From: Gammaproteobacteria bacterium
GTDB lineage: Bacteria > Pseudomonadota > Gammaproteobacteria > S012-40
NCBI GenBank assembly: GCA_015491615.1
Contig: WFVN01000244.1
Coordinates: 1 to 16,346, forward strand
Direction of reading: 5' to 3'
DNA length: 16,346 bases
Numbering within the stretch: position 1 is the first letter of the stretch; each line of letters opens with the position of its first letter. Positions 1 through 8,523 of the stretch are shown in pieces. A model generated the notes under the pieces. That model worked only from the letters and a program-made list of their open reading frames with translations. It made no database searches and was not told where the DNA came from. A program made the position numbers and the translations under genes.

Positions 1-1
1 G

Positions 2-718
2 CAATCGCCCGCGCACGGCACCGGAGAGCACGCCCCGGCATCGGCGCCGCACGAGATCCCCGCCCACGAGACACCGGCGCCCGGCCACGAAGCGGCCACA
101 AAAACCCACGCCGCACAGGCACCGGTCGCGCAGATGGCGGCGGCCACCGCCACCCAAGCCACCCATGCCGAGACGGTGGCCGCTCCTCCGGCCCACACCG
201 CAGCCGAGGCCGCCCCCGAGCCCGCTCCAGAACCGGAACCGCCGCCCAAAAAGAGTTTCTGCTACCGGGTCGGCCCCCTGTACGGCAAGCAGGACCTGGA
301 CGCCCTGCGCACCCGCCTGGCGCGCCACCTGGGCACGCGCGGGCGGGTGGAGACGCAAAAGGTCCCCGTGCGCAGCGGCTACTGGGTCTTCCTCCCGCCC
401 CAGTCCATGGCCCGCGCCGAGGCCACGGTGCGCGAGCTGCGCCGCAAGGGCATCCAGGACCTCTACCTGATCCGTGACGGCGACAACCGCGGCGCCATCT
501 CCCTGGGCCTATACAAGTACGAGCGCTCGGCGGAGAAGCGCCGGCGCAGCCTCGCCGCCCGCGGCATCGAGGCCCAGGTGGCGCCCCGCTACAAACCCGG
601 CCGGCGCTACTGGGTGAACGTCCGTTACGAGGGCGAGAAGGCCCCCGGCGCGGCCACCTGGCGGCGCATCGAAAAGGGCTTCAAGGGCATCTCCCACCGG
701 CGCCAGGATTGTGCCTGA
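2..718 (+). CDS. SPOR-domain envelope protein, 5' end outside window
   Basis: The reading frame is open from the left edge to the TGA at 716-718, giving 238 residues with no stop. The real start lies upstream of the window; the ATG at 134 is probably internal. Residues 1 to about 84 (from base 2) form a low-complexity Ala/Pro/His/Glu linker, typical of the periplasmic spacer between an N-terminal membrane anchor and a SPOR domain. From about residue 86 there are two SPOR-like half repeats: FCYRVGPLYG...GYWVFLPP, then GAISLGLYKY...RRYWVNV. SPOR domains are known to bind denuded septal peptidoglycan. Cysteines at residue 87 and next to last could form a disulfide, which is inference. A tRNA-Thr follows directly, and its promoter overlaps the end of this gene. 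Fold assignment is fairly sure; the exact role is not known. Confidence 0.8.
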   Translation, partial: QSPAHGTGEHAPASAPHEIPAHETPAPGHEAATKTHAAQAPVAQMAAATATQATHAETVAAPPAHTAAEAAPEPAPEPEPPPKKSFCYRVGPLYGKQDLDALRTRLARHLGTRGRVETQKVPVRSGYWVFLPPQSMARAEATVRELRRKGIQDLYLIRDGDNRGAISLGLYKYERSAEKRRRSLAARGIEAQVAPRYKPGRRYWVNVRYEGEKAPGAATWRRIEKGFKGISHRRQDCA

Positions 719-738
719 GGCGAGGGCGGGGCTAGAAT
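709..738 (+). promoter_or_regulatory. Putative sigma70 promoter of tRNA-Thr
   Basis: TTGTGC at 709-714 and TAGAAT at 733-738 are separated by 18 bases. The -10 box ends 17 bases before the mature tRNA 5' end, so a short leader of about 10 bases would be removed by RNase P. The -35 box lies inside the last codons of the SPOR gene. The -10 hexamer is identical to the one used by the tRNA-Asn gene in this window. Confidence 0.6.
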
Positions 739-755
739 CGGTTTTCCCCTGTCGC

Positions 756-831
756 GCTGGCGTAGCTCAGTTGGTAGAGCGGCTGATTTGTAATCAGCGG
801 GTCGCAGGTTCGACTCCTGTCGCCAGCTCCA
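756..831 (+). tRNA. tRNA-Thr (anticodon TGT)
   Basis: This is a full 76-base cloverleaf. The acceptor arms are GCTGGCG (756-762) and CGCCAGC (821-827). The D arm contains AGCTCAGTTGGTAGAGC. The anticodon stem GCTGA/TCAGC encloses loop TTTGTAA with anticodon TGT. The T arm contains GGTTCGACTCC. A discriminator T and an encoded CCA end the gene at 831. It reads ACA codons (and other ACN by wobble). In E. coli the same isoacceptor (thrU) begins a thrU-tyrU-glyT-thrT-tufB cluster; here a convergent cobC follows instead. Confidence 0.97.
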
Positions 832-847
832 TCTCCCCCGCCCCGAT

Positions 848-1834
848 CTAGACCGCTGCCCGCAGGGCCGCCTCCAGCCGTTCCCATCGCTCTGCCGGCG
901 GCAGGCCGATGCGCAGTCCCGGCGGTGCATCATAGACGCGCGTCCACACCCCGACGCGCGCCAGGGCCGCCTGACGGGCCGTGGCGGCCTCCCCCGGCAG
1001 CCAGCGGAACAGGGCCGTGCCCCCGGCCACTGCCCAGCCGTGATCGGCCAGAAGCCGGTCCAGGCGCGCCGCCGCCTCGGCCAGGTGCGCGCGGGTCCGC
1101 CCCTGCCATTCCCGATCCGACAGGGCCAGCGCCCCCCACCAGCGGGCCGGGCCGGACACCGCCCAGGGGCCGAGGGCCTCGGCCAGGGGATCAAGGACCT
1201 CGCGCCCGGCGAGGACGAATCCCAGGCGCAGGCCCGCCAGGCCGAAGAACTTACCCAGGGAACGGAGCACCACCAGCCCCGGGGCGCCCGCCTGTGGGGC
1301 AAGGCTGTGCTCGGGCGCCAGATCGGCGAAGGCCTCGTCCACCACCAGCCAGCCGCCGCGTCCAGCGAGGGCCTCGCGCCAGGCCGTCAGGCGTTCCGGT
1401 GCCAGGGTCCGGCCGCTGGGGTTGTCCGGATTCACTACTACCACCACCGACCAGCGCTCCAGCCCCGCCTCCACCCCGGCGGCGTCCGTCTCCGTCACCC
1501 GGTGGCCGGCGGCACGCCAGCGGTGGGCATGCTCGGCGTAGGTGGGGCCGACGACCGCCACCTCCCCCGGCGCCCGCAGGCGCGGCAGAAGCTGGATGGC
1601 CGCCTGCGAACCGGGCACGGGGAGGAGAGCGTCGCTGCCGTAGTAGGCGGCGGCCGCCGCCTCCAGGTGCCCGTCCGCCAGGGGCAGGCGCGCCAGGGCA
1701 GCGGGCGGCAGGGCCGGGGCGGGCCACGGGTCGGGATTGATGCCGGTGGAGAGGTCCAACCAGCCCTCCGGGGGCAGGCCGAAGCGGCGGGTGGCATCGA
1801 CCAGGTCGCCGCCGTGGACGAGGGGTTCAGCCAA
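848..1834 (-). CDS. cobC: Threonine-phosphate decarboxylase (cobalamin biosynthesis)
   Basis: This is a 328-residue fold-type I PLP enzyme of the histidinol-phosphate aminotransferase family. It would make (R)-1-aminopropan-2-ol O-2-phosphate from L-threonine phosphate, the substrate that CbiB attaches to cobyric acid. The visible motifs are HGGDL near residue 7, LDLSTGINP at 26-34, NPDNPSG at 135-141, DEAFAD at 166-171, SLGKFFGLAGLRLG at 192-205 with the Schiff-base lysine at 195, and the carboxylate-binding arginine in GLRIG near 308. The chosen start is a TTG at 1834, because homologues begin just before the HGG motif; no ATG or GTG lies nearby in frame. It overlaps the cbiB stop by eight bases (TTGGCTGA), so translation is probably coupled. 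A much longer open frame reaches 2008, but it runs through cbiB antiphase and looks random. Confidence 0.9.
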   Translation of the reverse strand: MAEPLVHGGDLVDATRRFGLPPEGWLDLSTGINPDPWPAPALPPAALARLPLADGHLEAAAAAYYGSDALLPVPGSQAAIQLLPRLRAPGEVAVVGPTYAEHAHRWRAAGHRVTETDAAGVEAGLERWSVVVVVNPDNPSGRTLAPERLTAWREALAGRGGWLVVDEAFADLAPEHSLAPQAGAPGLVVLRSLGKFFGLAGLRLGFVLAGREVLDPLAEALGPWAVSGPARWWGALALSDREWQGRTRAHLAEAAARLDRLLADHGWAVAGGTALFRWLPGEAATARQAALARVGVWTRVYDAPPGLRIGLPPAERWERLEAALRAAV

Positions 1835-2726
1835 GGGCCATCCCCCCCACCCCCAGGACCAGGAGCCACAGGGCCAGGGCGCGGCGCACCAGGGCCAGGG
1901 CCGCCTCGGGGGCGCCGGGGTGCACCGCCCTCCCCTCCCCCAATACCGGTCGCCGGCGCAGGCCGCCGGGGTAGGGGGCGGGCCCGCCCAGGCGCAGCCC
2001 CAGGGCACCGGCGCCGGCGGCCATCACCGGCCCGGCGTTGGGGCTCTCCCAGCGCCCCCCCTGGGCCTGCCAGCAGCGCAGGGCGCGGCGCGTGTCGCCG
2101 GCGAGGGCGTAGGCGAGGGCGGTGAGGCGCGCGGGCACCCAGTTGAGCAGGTCGTCGAGGCGCGCCGCGGCCCAGCCGAAGCGCGCGAAGCGCTCGCTGC
2201 GGTAGCCCCACATGGCGTCCAGGGTGTTCACCAGGCGGTGCGCCACCACCCCGGGGGCGCCGGCCGCCAGGTACCAGAACAGGCTGGCGAAGACGGCGTC
2301 GGCGCCGTTCTCCAGGGCCGATTCGGTGGCCGCGCGGGCGACGCCGGGGGCGTCCAGGGCGGCGGCGTCGCGGCTCACCACGCGGGCGACGCAGGCGCGC
2401 GCCGCTTCCAGGTCCCCCTGGGCGAGGGCCGCGCCCACCGGGCGGATGTGGCGGTGCAGGGCGTGCAGGCCCAGGGCCAGGTAGAGGATGGCCACCTCCG
2501 CCACCGGCCCCAGCCAGGCGGCGAGGAGGGCGCCGGCGAGGGTCGGCGGCGCCACCAGCAGGACCACCGCCGCCACCCCCTTGAGACGGCGCGCGCGGCC
2601 CCGGTTGCAGCGTCGCTCTAGGGCCTCGGCCAGGCGCCCGAAGGCCACCAGGGGGTGGGCGCGGCGCGGCTCGCCCAGGAACGCGTCCAGGGCCAGGGCG
2701 GCGAGGACGACGAAGAACGCCTGCAC
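1827..2726 (-). CDS. cbiB: Adenosylcobinamide-phosphate synthase (CobD/CbiB family)
   Basis: This is a 299-residue polytopic inner-membrane protein of normal family length. It joins the aminopropanol phosphate arm, made by the next gene, to adenosylcobyric acid, made by the CobQ encoded divergently. The family signatures are the N-terminal LALDAFLGEPRRAHP (conserved D, GEP and HP), ESALENGADAVFASLFWYL in the middle, NTLDAMWGYRSERFARFGWA, LDDLLNWVPARL, and SPNAGPVMAAGAGAL near the C-terminus. Hydrophobic segments occur at roughly residues 3-16, 50-85 and 278-298. The start is a GTG at 2724-2726, three bases after the hemoglobin stop, without a strong Shine-Dalgarno site, so coupled translation is likely. 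The gene is called cobD in the aerobic-pathway nomenclature. Confidence 0.93.
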   Translation of the reverse strand: MQAFFVVLAALALDAFLGEPRRAHPLVAFGRLAEALERRCNRGRARRLKGVAAVVLLVAPPTLAGALLAAWLGPVAEVAILYLALGLHALHRHIRPVGAALAQGDLEAARACVARVVSRDAAALDAPGVARAATESALENGADAVFASLFWYLAAGAPGVVAHRLVNTLDAMWGYRSERFARFGWAAARLDDLLNWVPARLTALAYALAGDTRRALRCWQAQGGRWESPNAGPVMAAGAGALGLRLGGPAPYPGGLRRRPVLGEGRAVHPGAPEAALALVRRALALWLLVLGVGGMALG

Positions 2727-2729
2727 GGC

Positions 2730-3134
2730 CTAGTCGGTCTGGTTGCGCATGTGGTCGGCGGTGCGGAAGAAGGCGTCGCGGAGCTGGCGCTGGAGGTCCT
2801 CGGGCAGGCCCACGTCGCGCATCGCCCGCTCCATGCACAGGAGCCACTGGTCGCGCTCGCGCACGCCGATGGGAAACGGCAGGTGGCGGGCGCGCAGGCG
2901 CGGGTGGCCGTACTTCTCCACGTAGCGTTGCGGGCCGCCGAGCCAGCCGGAGAGGAAGTCGAACAGCTTGTCGCGGGCGCCGGAGAGGTCCTCGGCGTGC
3001 AGGCGGCGGATGTCGCGCGCCTCGGGGAGGGTGTCCATGAGCGCGTAGAAACGGTCCACCAGGGCGCGCACGGTGTCGTCGCCGCCCATGCGCTCGTAGG
3101 GGCTGGGGGGAAGGGGTCGTTCGCCGTCGCTCAT
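2730..3134 (-). CDS. Group II truncated hemoglobin (TrHbO-like)
   Basis: This is a 134-residue single-domain globin of the short 2-over-2 type. Alignment by eye to the mycobacterial TrHbO pattern gives the heme-binding stretch YVEKYGHPRLRARHLPFPIG at 71-90, with proximal histidine F8 at His84. It also gives Tyr30 at B10 (RFYALM), His46 at CD1 (RRLHAEDL) and Trp97 at G8 (DQWLLCM). Trp G8 marks groups II and III, and the GHPRLR segment marks group II. Such globins bind O2, NO or peroxide; the physiological role varies. A GAGAG ribosome-binding site precedes the ATG. The gene heads the minus-strand run hemoglobin-cbiB-cobC with only three bases before cbiB, so co-transcription with B12 genes is likely. 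Whether that reflects shared function is inference. Confidence 0.92.
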   Translation of the reverse strand: MSDGERPLPPSPYERMGGDDTVRALVDRFYALMDTLPEARDIRRLHAEDLSGARDKLFDFLSGWLGGPQRYVEKYGHPRLRARHLPFPIGVRERDQWLLCMERAMRDVGLPEDLQRQLRDAFFRTADHMRNQTD

Positions 3135-3228
3135 TCGCCGCTCTCGTCGGTGCGGGGCAGCTAGCTTAGCACGACTCGGAAACGGTCCGGCACCACGGCA
3201 GTAGGGACACCGTCGACCATCCCCCGGC

Positions 3229-3234
3229 TATAAT
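3229..3234 (+). promoter_or_regulatory. Consensus -10 box upstream of cobQ
   Basis: A perfect TATAAT lies 33 bases before the chosen cobQ start. The best -35 candidate, GGGACA at 3204-3209, matches four of six bases but at a 19-base spacing, so either the promoter relies on an activator or the -35 is weak. The divergent hemoglobin gene starts at 3134, making this a 133-base shared control region. It is too short for a complete cobalamin riboswitch, and I see no B12-box. Confidence 0.5.
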
Positions 3235-3267
3235 CCCCGCCCCGTCCTTAAAATGGAGACTCGGGAC

Positions 3268-4725
<1,458 letters not shown>

Positions 4726-5044
4726 ACCTCCAGCGGAACGGCACGCTCTCGACTTCCATCGGCGGATCGAAAACGCGCCCATAAATCCTCAAAGAGCTGG
4801 ACGTACATCGGGTCGTGGAGCGAGGGCGACGGGAGACGTCCACGAACAGGCTGGGCATCGAGTCCAGGCCGAGCTTCGTACGGACACCGGAGGCATCCGC
4901 ACGCCAAAGTCGAGCGAAAGGGCCTCGGGCGGTTTCGCGTCCCTCGCCCGGCGCGGCTGTTTTTCGCAAGAAATAGGGTAACGTCGAAAGGCGCCCCGCC
5001 GGGCGCGCATGAACGCAGAGGTTTCGGAACTGCGGGAAAACACC
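4726..5044. other. Gene-poor interval between cobQ and tRNA-Asn
   Basis: About 320 bases without a convincing gene. Local composition is visibly less GC-rich than the flanks. Open frames exist on both strands, but none has a ribosome-binding site, consistent GC at wobble positions or a recognisable domain. Short protein-like stretches on the minus strand, around 4760-4910, sit in two different frames, so a decayed gene is possible but unproven. A perfect six-pair hairpin GCGCCC/GGGCGC with loop CGCC lies at 4991-5006. The interval ends in the terminator at 5045-5075. Confidence 0.5.
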
Positions 5045-5075
5045 CCCACCGGCTGGTGGCCGACGGGTTTTTTTT
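5045..5075 (+). terminator. Intrinsic terminator, possibly bidirectional
   Basis: The + strand folds as CCC (5045-5047) with GGG (5065-5067), and CGGC (5050-5053) with GCCG (5059-5062). There is a two-by-two internal loop and a five-base loop, followed by eight T residues at 5068-5075. An alternative fold pairs CCACC (5046-5050) with GGTGG (5055-5059). On the minus strand the same hairpin is followed by GGTGTTTT, a weaker U tract, so it may also stop transcription of tRNA-Asn, which ends at 5089. On the + strand the nearest upstream gene is cobQ, about 320 bases away. Confidence 0.65.
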
Positions 5076-5088
5076 CGTGGTCACGATT

Positions 5089-5164
5089 TGGCTCCCCGGG
5101 ACGGGCTCGAACCGCCGACCCAGTGGTTAACAGCCACTTGCTCTACCAACTGAGCTACCGGGGA
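5089..5164 (-). tRNA. tRNA-Asn (anticodon GTT)
   Basis: This is a complete 76-base cloverleaf on the minus strand. The acceptor arms are TCCCCGG and CCGGGGA. The D arm contains AGCTCAGTTGGTAGAGC. The anticodon stem AGTGG/CCACT encloses loop CTGTTAA with anticodon GTT. The T arm contains GGTTCGAGCCC. A discriminator G and an encoded CCA end the gene at 5089. It lies 37 bases beyond the recO stop with its own consensus-like promoter. tRNA 3' ends are common integration sites, but I see no duplicate of this 3' end in the window. Confidence 0.97.
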
Positions 5165-5176
5165 AGTGGGGTTGGG

Positions 5177-5205
5177 ATTCTAATGTCGACCGCACAGCGG
5201 GTCAA
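5177..5205 (-). promoter_or_regulatory. Sigma70-type promoter of tRNA-Asn
   Basis: Read on the minus strand, TTGACC (plus 5200-5205) and TAGAAT (plus 5177-5182) are separated by exactly 17 bases, matching the consensus at 10 of 12 positions. The -10 box ends 12 bases before the tRNA 5' end. The TGA stop of recO (5202-5204) lies inside the -35 hexamer. Confidence 0.8.
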
Positions 5206-5901
5206 CAACTCCAGGCGCTGTGGCGGTAGGCGCGGAAGAGGTCGCGGGAGCGCAGGGGGCGGTCACCGAGGAGAGGGGCGAGGGCGGCGCGGGTGAGGCG
5301 GCGCAGGGGAGGAAGGTGTGGGGGCCGGAGCTCGCCGCGGGCGAGGGCCAGGAGGGCGTCGCCGGGAACGGGCAGGCCGGGGCCCCCGGCGGCGGGGAGG
5401 TGACCGGGACGACAGTGGTAGGTGCGCTCGGGATCGAGGGGGGCGCCGGTGTCGTCCCGGTCGAGGACGAGGGCGTAGCCGAGGACGGCGAGGAGGTCGC
5501 GTTCGAACAGGCGCAGGGCGGCCTCGGGGTCCGGGCCGGCGAGGGCCGCCAGGGTGTGGGCGTAGCGGCCGAACAACCCGGGGTTGGGGTCGCGCCGGGG
5601 CCAGAGGCGCACGAGGAGTTCGTTGACGTAGAGGCCCATGAGGGTGGCGGGTGGGGCCCGCAACAAGGGCGGACCGCCGCCCTCGGCCTGGGTGAGGGTG
5701 GCCAGTTCGCCGCGCCCGCGCCAGGAGCAGCGCAGGGGCAGAAAGGGTTGCAGGAATCCGCGCAGGCGCGATTTGGGCCCGCGCGCGCCGCGCGCCACGG
5801 CGCCGACGCGGCCGTGCTCGGGGGTGATCAGTTCCAGCAGCAGGCTGGTGTCGCGGTAGGGGCGCCGGTGGAGGACGAAGGCGGGGGTCAGATCGACCCG
5901 T

Positions 5902-5909
<8 letters not shown>
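5202..5909 (-). CDS. recO: DNA repair protein RecO
   Basis: This 235-residue protein matches the RecO family in length and layout. It opens with an OB-fold of the type AFVLHRRPYRDTSLLLELITPEHGRVGAVARGARGP, carrying the conserved RPYRDTS and GRVGAVARGAR segments. A helical C-terminal part follows, with GLYVNELLVRL, ALRLFERDLLAVLGY and a basic, proline-rich end. RecO loads RecA onto SSB-coated DNA with RecR in the RecFOR pathway. Its ATG overlaps the end of era by eight bases, so it is the distal gene of the lepA-recO operon. In many gammaproteobacteria pdxJ follows recO; here a tRNA gene does. The C-terminus ends in WSC, with no cluster of zinc-binding cysteines as seen in Gram-positive RecO. 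Confidence 0.9.
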
Positions 5910-6800
<891 letters not shown>

Positions 6801-6804
<4 letters not shown>

Positions 6805-7478
6805 GTGCGTCTCTCCAGTCGTTGCAGGACGGCGGCGGCGGCGGCCTGTTCGGCGCGCCGGCGGCTGCTCCCCTCCCCCTGCGCCTCGCAATGGGGGTCC
6901 GCGAGCCGGCAGGCGACGCGGAAGTGCTGTTCGTGGGCCTGGCCGGTGATCTCCAGGACCTGGTATTCGGGCAGCGGCAGGCCACGGCCCTGGAGGTATT
7001 CCTGCAGACGCGTCTTGGGATCCTTGCGCGCCTGTTCCAGGCTCACCCCCGCCAACAGGTCATGGTACACCGTGAGGATGACATCGCGCGCGGCCTCGAA
7101 GCCACCGTCCAGGTAGACGGCACCGAACAGGGCCTCGAGGGCATCGGCGAGGATGGAGTCACGTCGCTTGCCACCGCTCTTGAGTTCGCCGCTGCCCAGG
7201 CGCAGGTATTCGCCCAGGCCCAGTTGGCGGGCGAGGCGGGCGAGGGCGTCGCGGTTCACCAGGTTGGCGCGCAGGCGGCTGAGCTGCCCTTCGTCGGCCT
7301 CCGGCAGGCGCCGGTAGAGGGCCTCGGCGATGACCAGGTCGAGGACGCCGTCGCCGAGGAATTCCAGGCGCTCGTTGTGGCGCCCGCGGGCGCTGCGGTG
7401 GGTGAGGGCCGCGTCCAGCAGGACGCGGTCGTCGAAGCGGTATCCGAGGCGCTCGTCGAGGGGATGGATTGGACTCAT
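6801..7478 (-). CDS. rnc: Ribonuclease III
   Basis: This 225-residue enzyme cleaves double-stranded RNA in rRNA processing and mRNA decay. The catalytic domain carries the signature HNERLEFLGDGVL (34-46), with metal ligands Glu36, Glu39 and Asp43, and the second acidic pair Asp112 and Glu115 in ILADALEALFGA. A double-stranded RNA-binding domain spans about 153-222 (DPKTRLQEYLQ...RRAEQAAAAAVL). Length agrees with E. coli (226). Position 44 is Gly where Ser is usual. I chose the ATG at 7478 because the following MSPIHPLDERLGYRF aligns with family N-termini; the open frame continues to 7622, but that extension looks non-coding. No strong Shine-Dalgarno site is visible. A structured 217-base leader separates it from lepB. 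Confidence 0.95.
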
Positions 7479-7695
7479 GGGGCTGGGGGTCCGGGCAAGC
7501 GGAATGGATCGTCTTTTCTGGACTCGCGGCTGAAATCGACTTTCATACATCGGGACATCGATCGGGTGTCGATCACGAACACGGCTCGCTAACCACCTCG
7601 AGCAAGTGTTCTGCTCGTGCACACGACCCGGCGTCGCGGCCGAGCGAACACGCTCGCCGCCATTGGCAATGGGACAATGATAGCCGAGAGGAGAA
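7479..7695 (-). promoter_or_regulatory. Structured lepB-rnc spacer / rnc leader
   Basis: This is a 217-base non-coding gap on the transcribed minus strand, less GC-rich than its flanks. It contains the inverted-repeat set at 7576-7656 and a further hairpin CCATTG/CAATGG at 7660-7672, placed 24 bases after the lepB stop. None is followed by a T tract, so they do not look like terminators. A poor promoter candidate on the minus strand is TCGACA (plus 7567-7572) with TATGAA (plus 7542-7547) at a 19-base spacing. In E. coli the rnc leader has a stem-loop cut by RNase III itself; a similar role here is inference. A DUF4845-type gene often found between lepB and rnc is absent. Confidence 0.6.
7576..7656. 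repeat. Three inverted copies of a GAACAC/GCTCG motif
   Basis: Copy 1 on + is GAACAC-G-GCTCG (7577-7588). Copy 2 is inverted: CGAGC-AA-GTGTTC (7599-7611), followed by TGCTCG. Copy 3 on + is CGAGC-GAACAC-GCTCG (7641-7656). Copy 2 with its flank (7599-7617) is the reverse complement of copy 3 apart from a two-base and a one-base insertion, so the two arms can form 16 pairs around a 23-base loop. Copy 2 can instead pair with copy 1 (11 pairs, 10-base loop). Copies 2 and 3 can also each fold as small local hairpins with six-pair stems. Confidence 0.75.
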
Positions 7696-8520
7696 TCAAT
7701 GGATGCTCTTGCCGATGCGGTTCCAGTCGATTCCGCCTTGGTCGAGATTGAAGTGCATCCAGATGAAGAAGGCCTTACCCACCAGGTTCTCCTCGGGCAC
7801 GGTGCCCCAGAAACGGCTGTCGTTGCTGTTGTCCCGGTTGTCGCCCATGACGAAATAATGGCCGGCGGGCACCCGCATCTCGGTGTCGATGCCGGGACGA
7901 CCGGCGTCGATGAGGATGTGGTGACGCACGCCGTCCAGATCTTCCAGGTAGAGCTGCATGCCCGGCACCGGCATGCCGGTGATGGGGCTGAGATAGCTCC
8001 CCTCCGGCTTCACCGGCACCGCCTCGCCGTTGATGTAGAGAGTCTTGTCGACGTAGCGGACGGTGTCGCCGGGCAGGCCCACCACGCGTTTGATGTAGTC
8101 CACCTTGGGATCTTTGGGAAAGCGGAAGACGACCACGTCGCCGCGCTGCGGCTCGCCCAGTTCCAGGATCTTGGTGTTGGCCACCGGCAGGCGCAGGCCG
8201 TAGGTGAACTTGTTCACCAGGATGAAGTCGCCCACGTGGAGGGTGGGAAGCATGGAGCCGGAGGGGATGCGGAAGGGTTCCACCACGAAGGAGCGCAGCA
8301 CCAACACGGCGAGGATGATGGGGAAGAAGGACTTGGCGTACTCCACCAGCACCGGCTCCTTGAGGGCCTGGCGGACCAACTCTTCGCTCACCTGCCCTTC
8401 GGCGGTGGCCTGCACGCGGCTGGCGGCGAGACGCCGCTTGGGCGCCCACAGCCAGGCGTCGAGGAGCCAGATGCCCCCGGTGAGGGCGGCGGCGGCGACC
8501 ATGAGGGTGGGGAAATCCAT
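7696..8520 (-). CDS. lepB: Signal peptidase I
   Basis: This 274-residue inner-membrane serine protease removes signal peptides from Sec and Tat substrates. The N-terminus has a hydrophobic segment (about 5-25), then a charged cytoplasmic stretch, then a second membrane segment (about 65-80). The catalytic serine is Ser89 in FRIPSGSMLPTL, and the general-base lysine is Lys144 in DYIKRVVGLPGD. The family box MGDNRDNSNDSRFWG lies near residue 228. Order and spacing match the family S26 boxes B to E. Its ATG follows the lepA stop by three bases, so the two are surely co-transcribed. Nothing is missing. Confidence 0.96.
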   Translation of the reverse strand: MDFPTLMVAAAALTGGIWLLDAWLWAPKRRLAASRVQATAEGQVSEELVRQALKEPVLVEYAKSFFPIILAVLVLRSFVVEPFRIPSGSMLPTLHVGDFILVNKFTYGLRLPVANTKILELGEPQRGDVVVFRFPKDPKVDYIKRVVGLPGDTVRYVDKTLYINGEAVPVKPEGSYLSPITGMPVPGMQLYLEDLDGVRHHILIDAGRPGIDTEMRVPAGHYFVMGDNRDNSNDSRFWGTVPEENLVGKAFFIWMHFNLDQGGIDWNRIGKSIH

Positions 8521-8523
8521 GGG

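Noticed and set aside
625..1302. Minus-strand open frame containing the stretch RQESNLRPADYKSAALPTEL
   Set aside because: This is the well-known antisense translation of a tRNA gene (here tRNA-Thr); the rest of the frame is a shadow of cobC and the SPOR gene.
3135..3180. Promoter for the hemoglobin gene on the minus strand (TAAGCT-like -10)
   Set aside because: No matching -35 at a suitable distance; too weak to list as a feature, though a promoter must exist somewhere in the divergent region.
3135..3267. Possible cobalamin riboswitch between the hemoglobin gene and cobQ
   Set aside because: The gap is too short for the full aptamer once the -10 box at 3229 is placed, and no B12-box-like sequence was seen on either strand.
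5089..5164. tRNA-Asn as an integration site for a genomic island
   Set aside because: No integrase gene and no second copy of the tRNA 3' end were found in the window.
5009..5296. Plus-strand open frame beginning MNAEVSELREN, containing GSPGRARTADPVVNSHLLYQ
   Set aside because: It reads through a terminator hairpin and then antisense across tRNA-Asn, with no ribosome-binding site; spurious.
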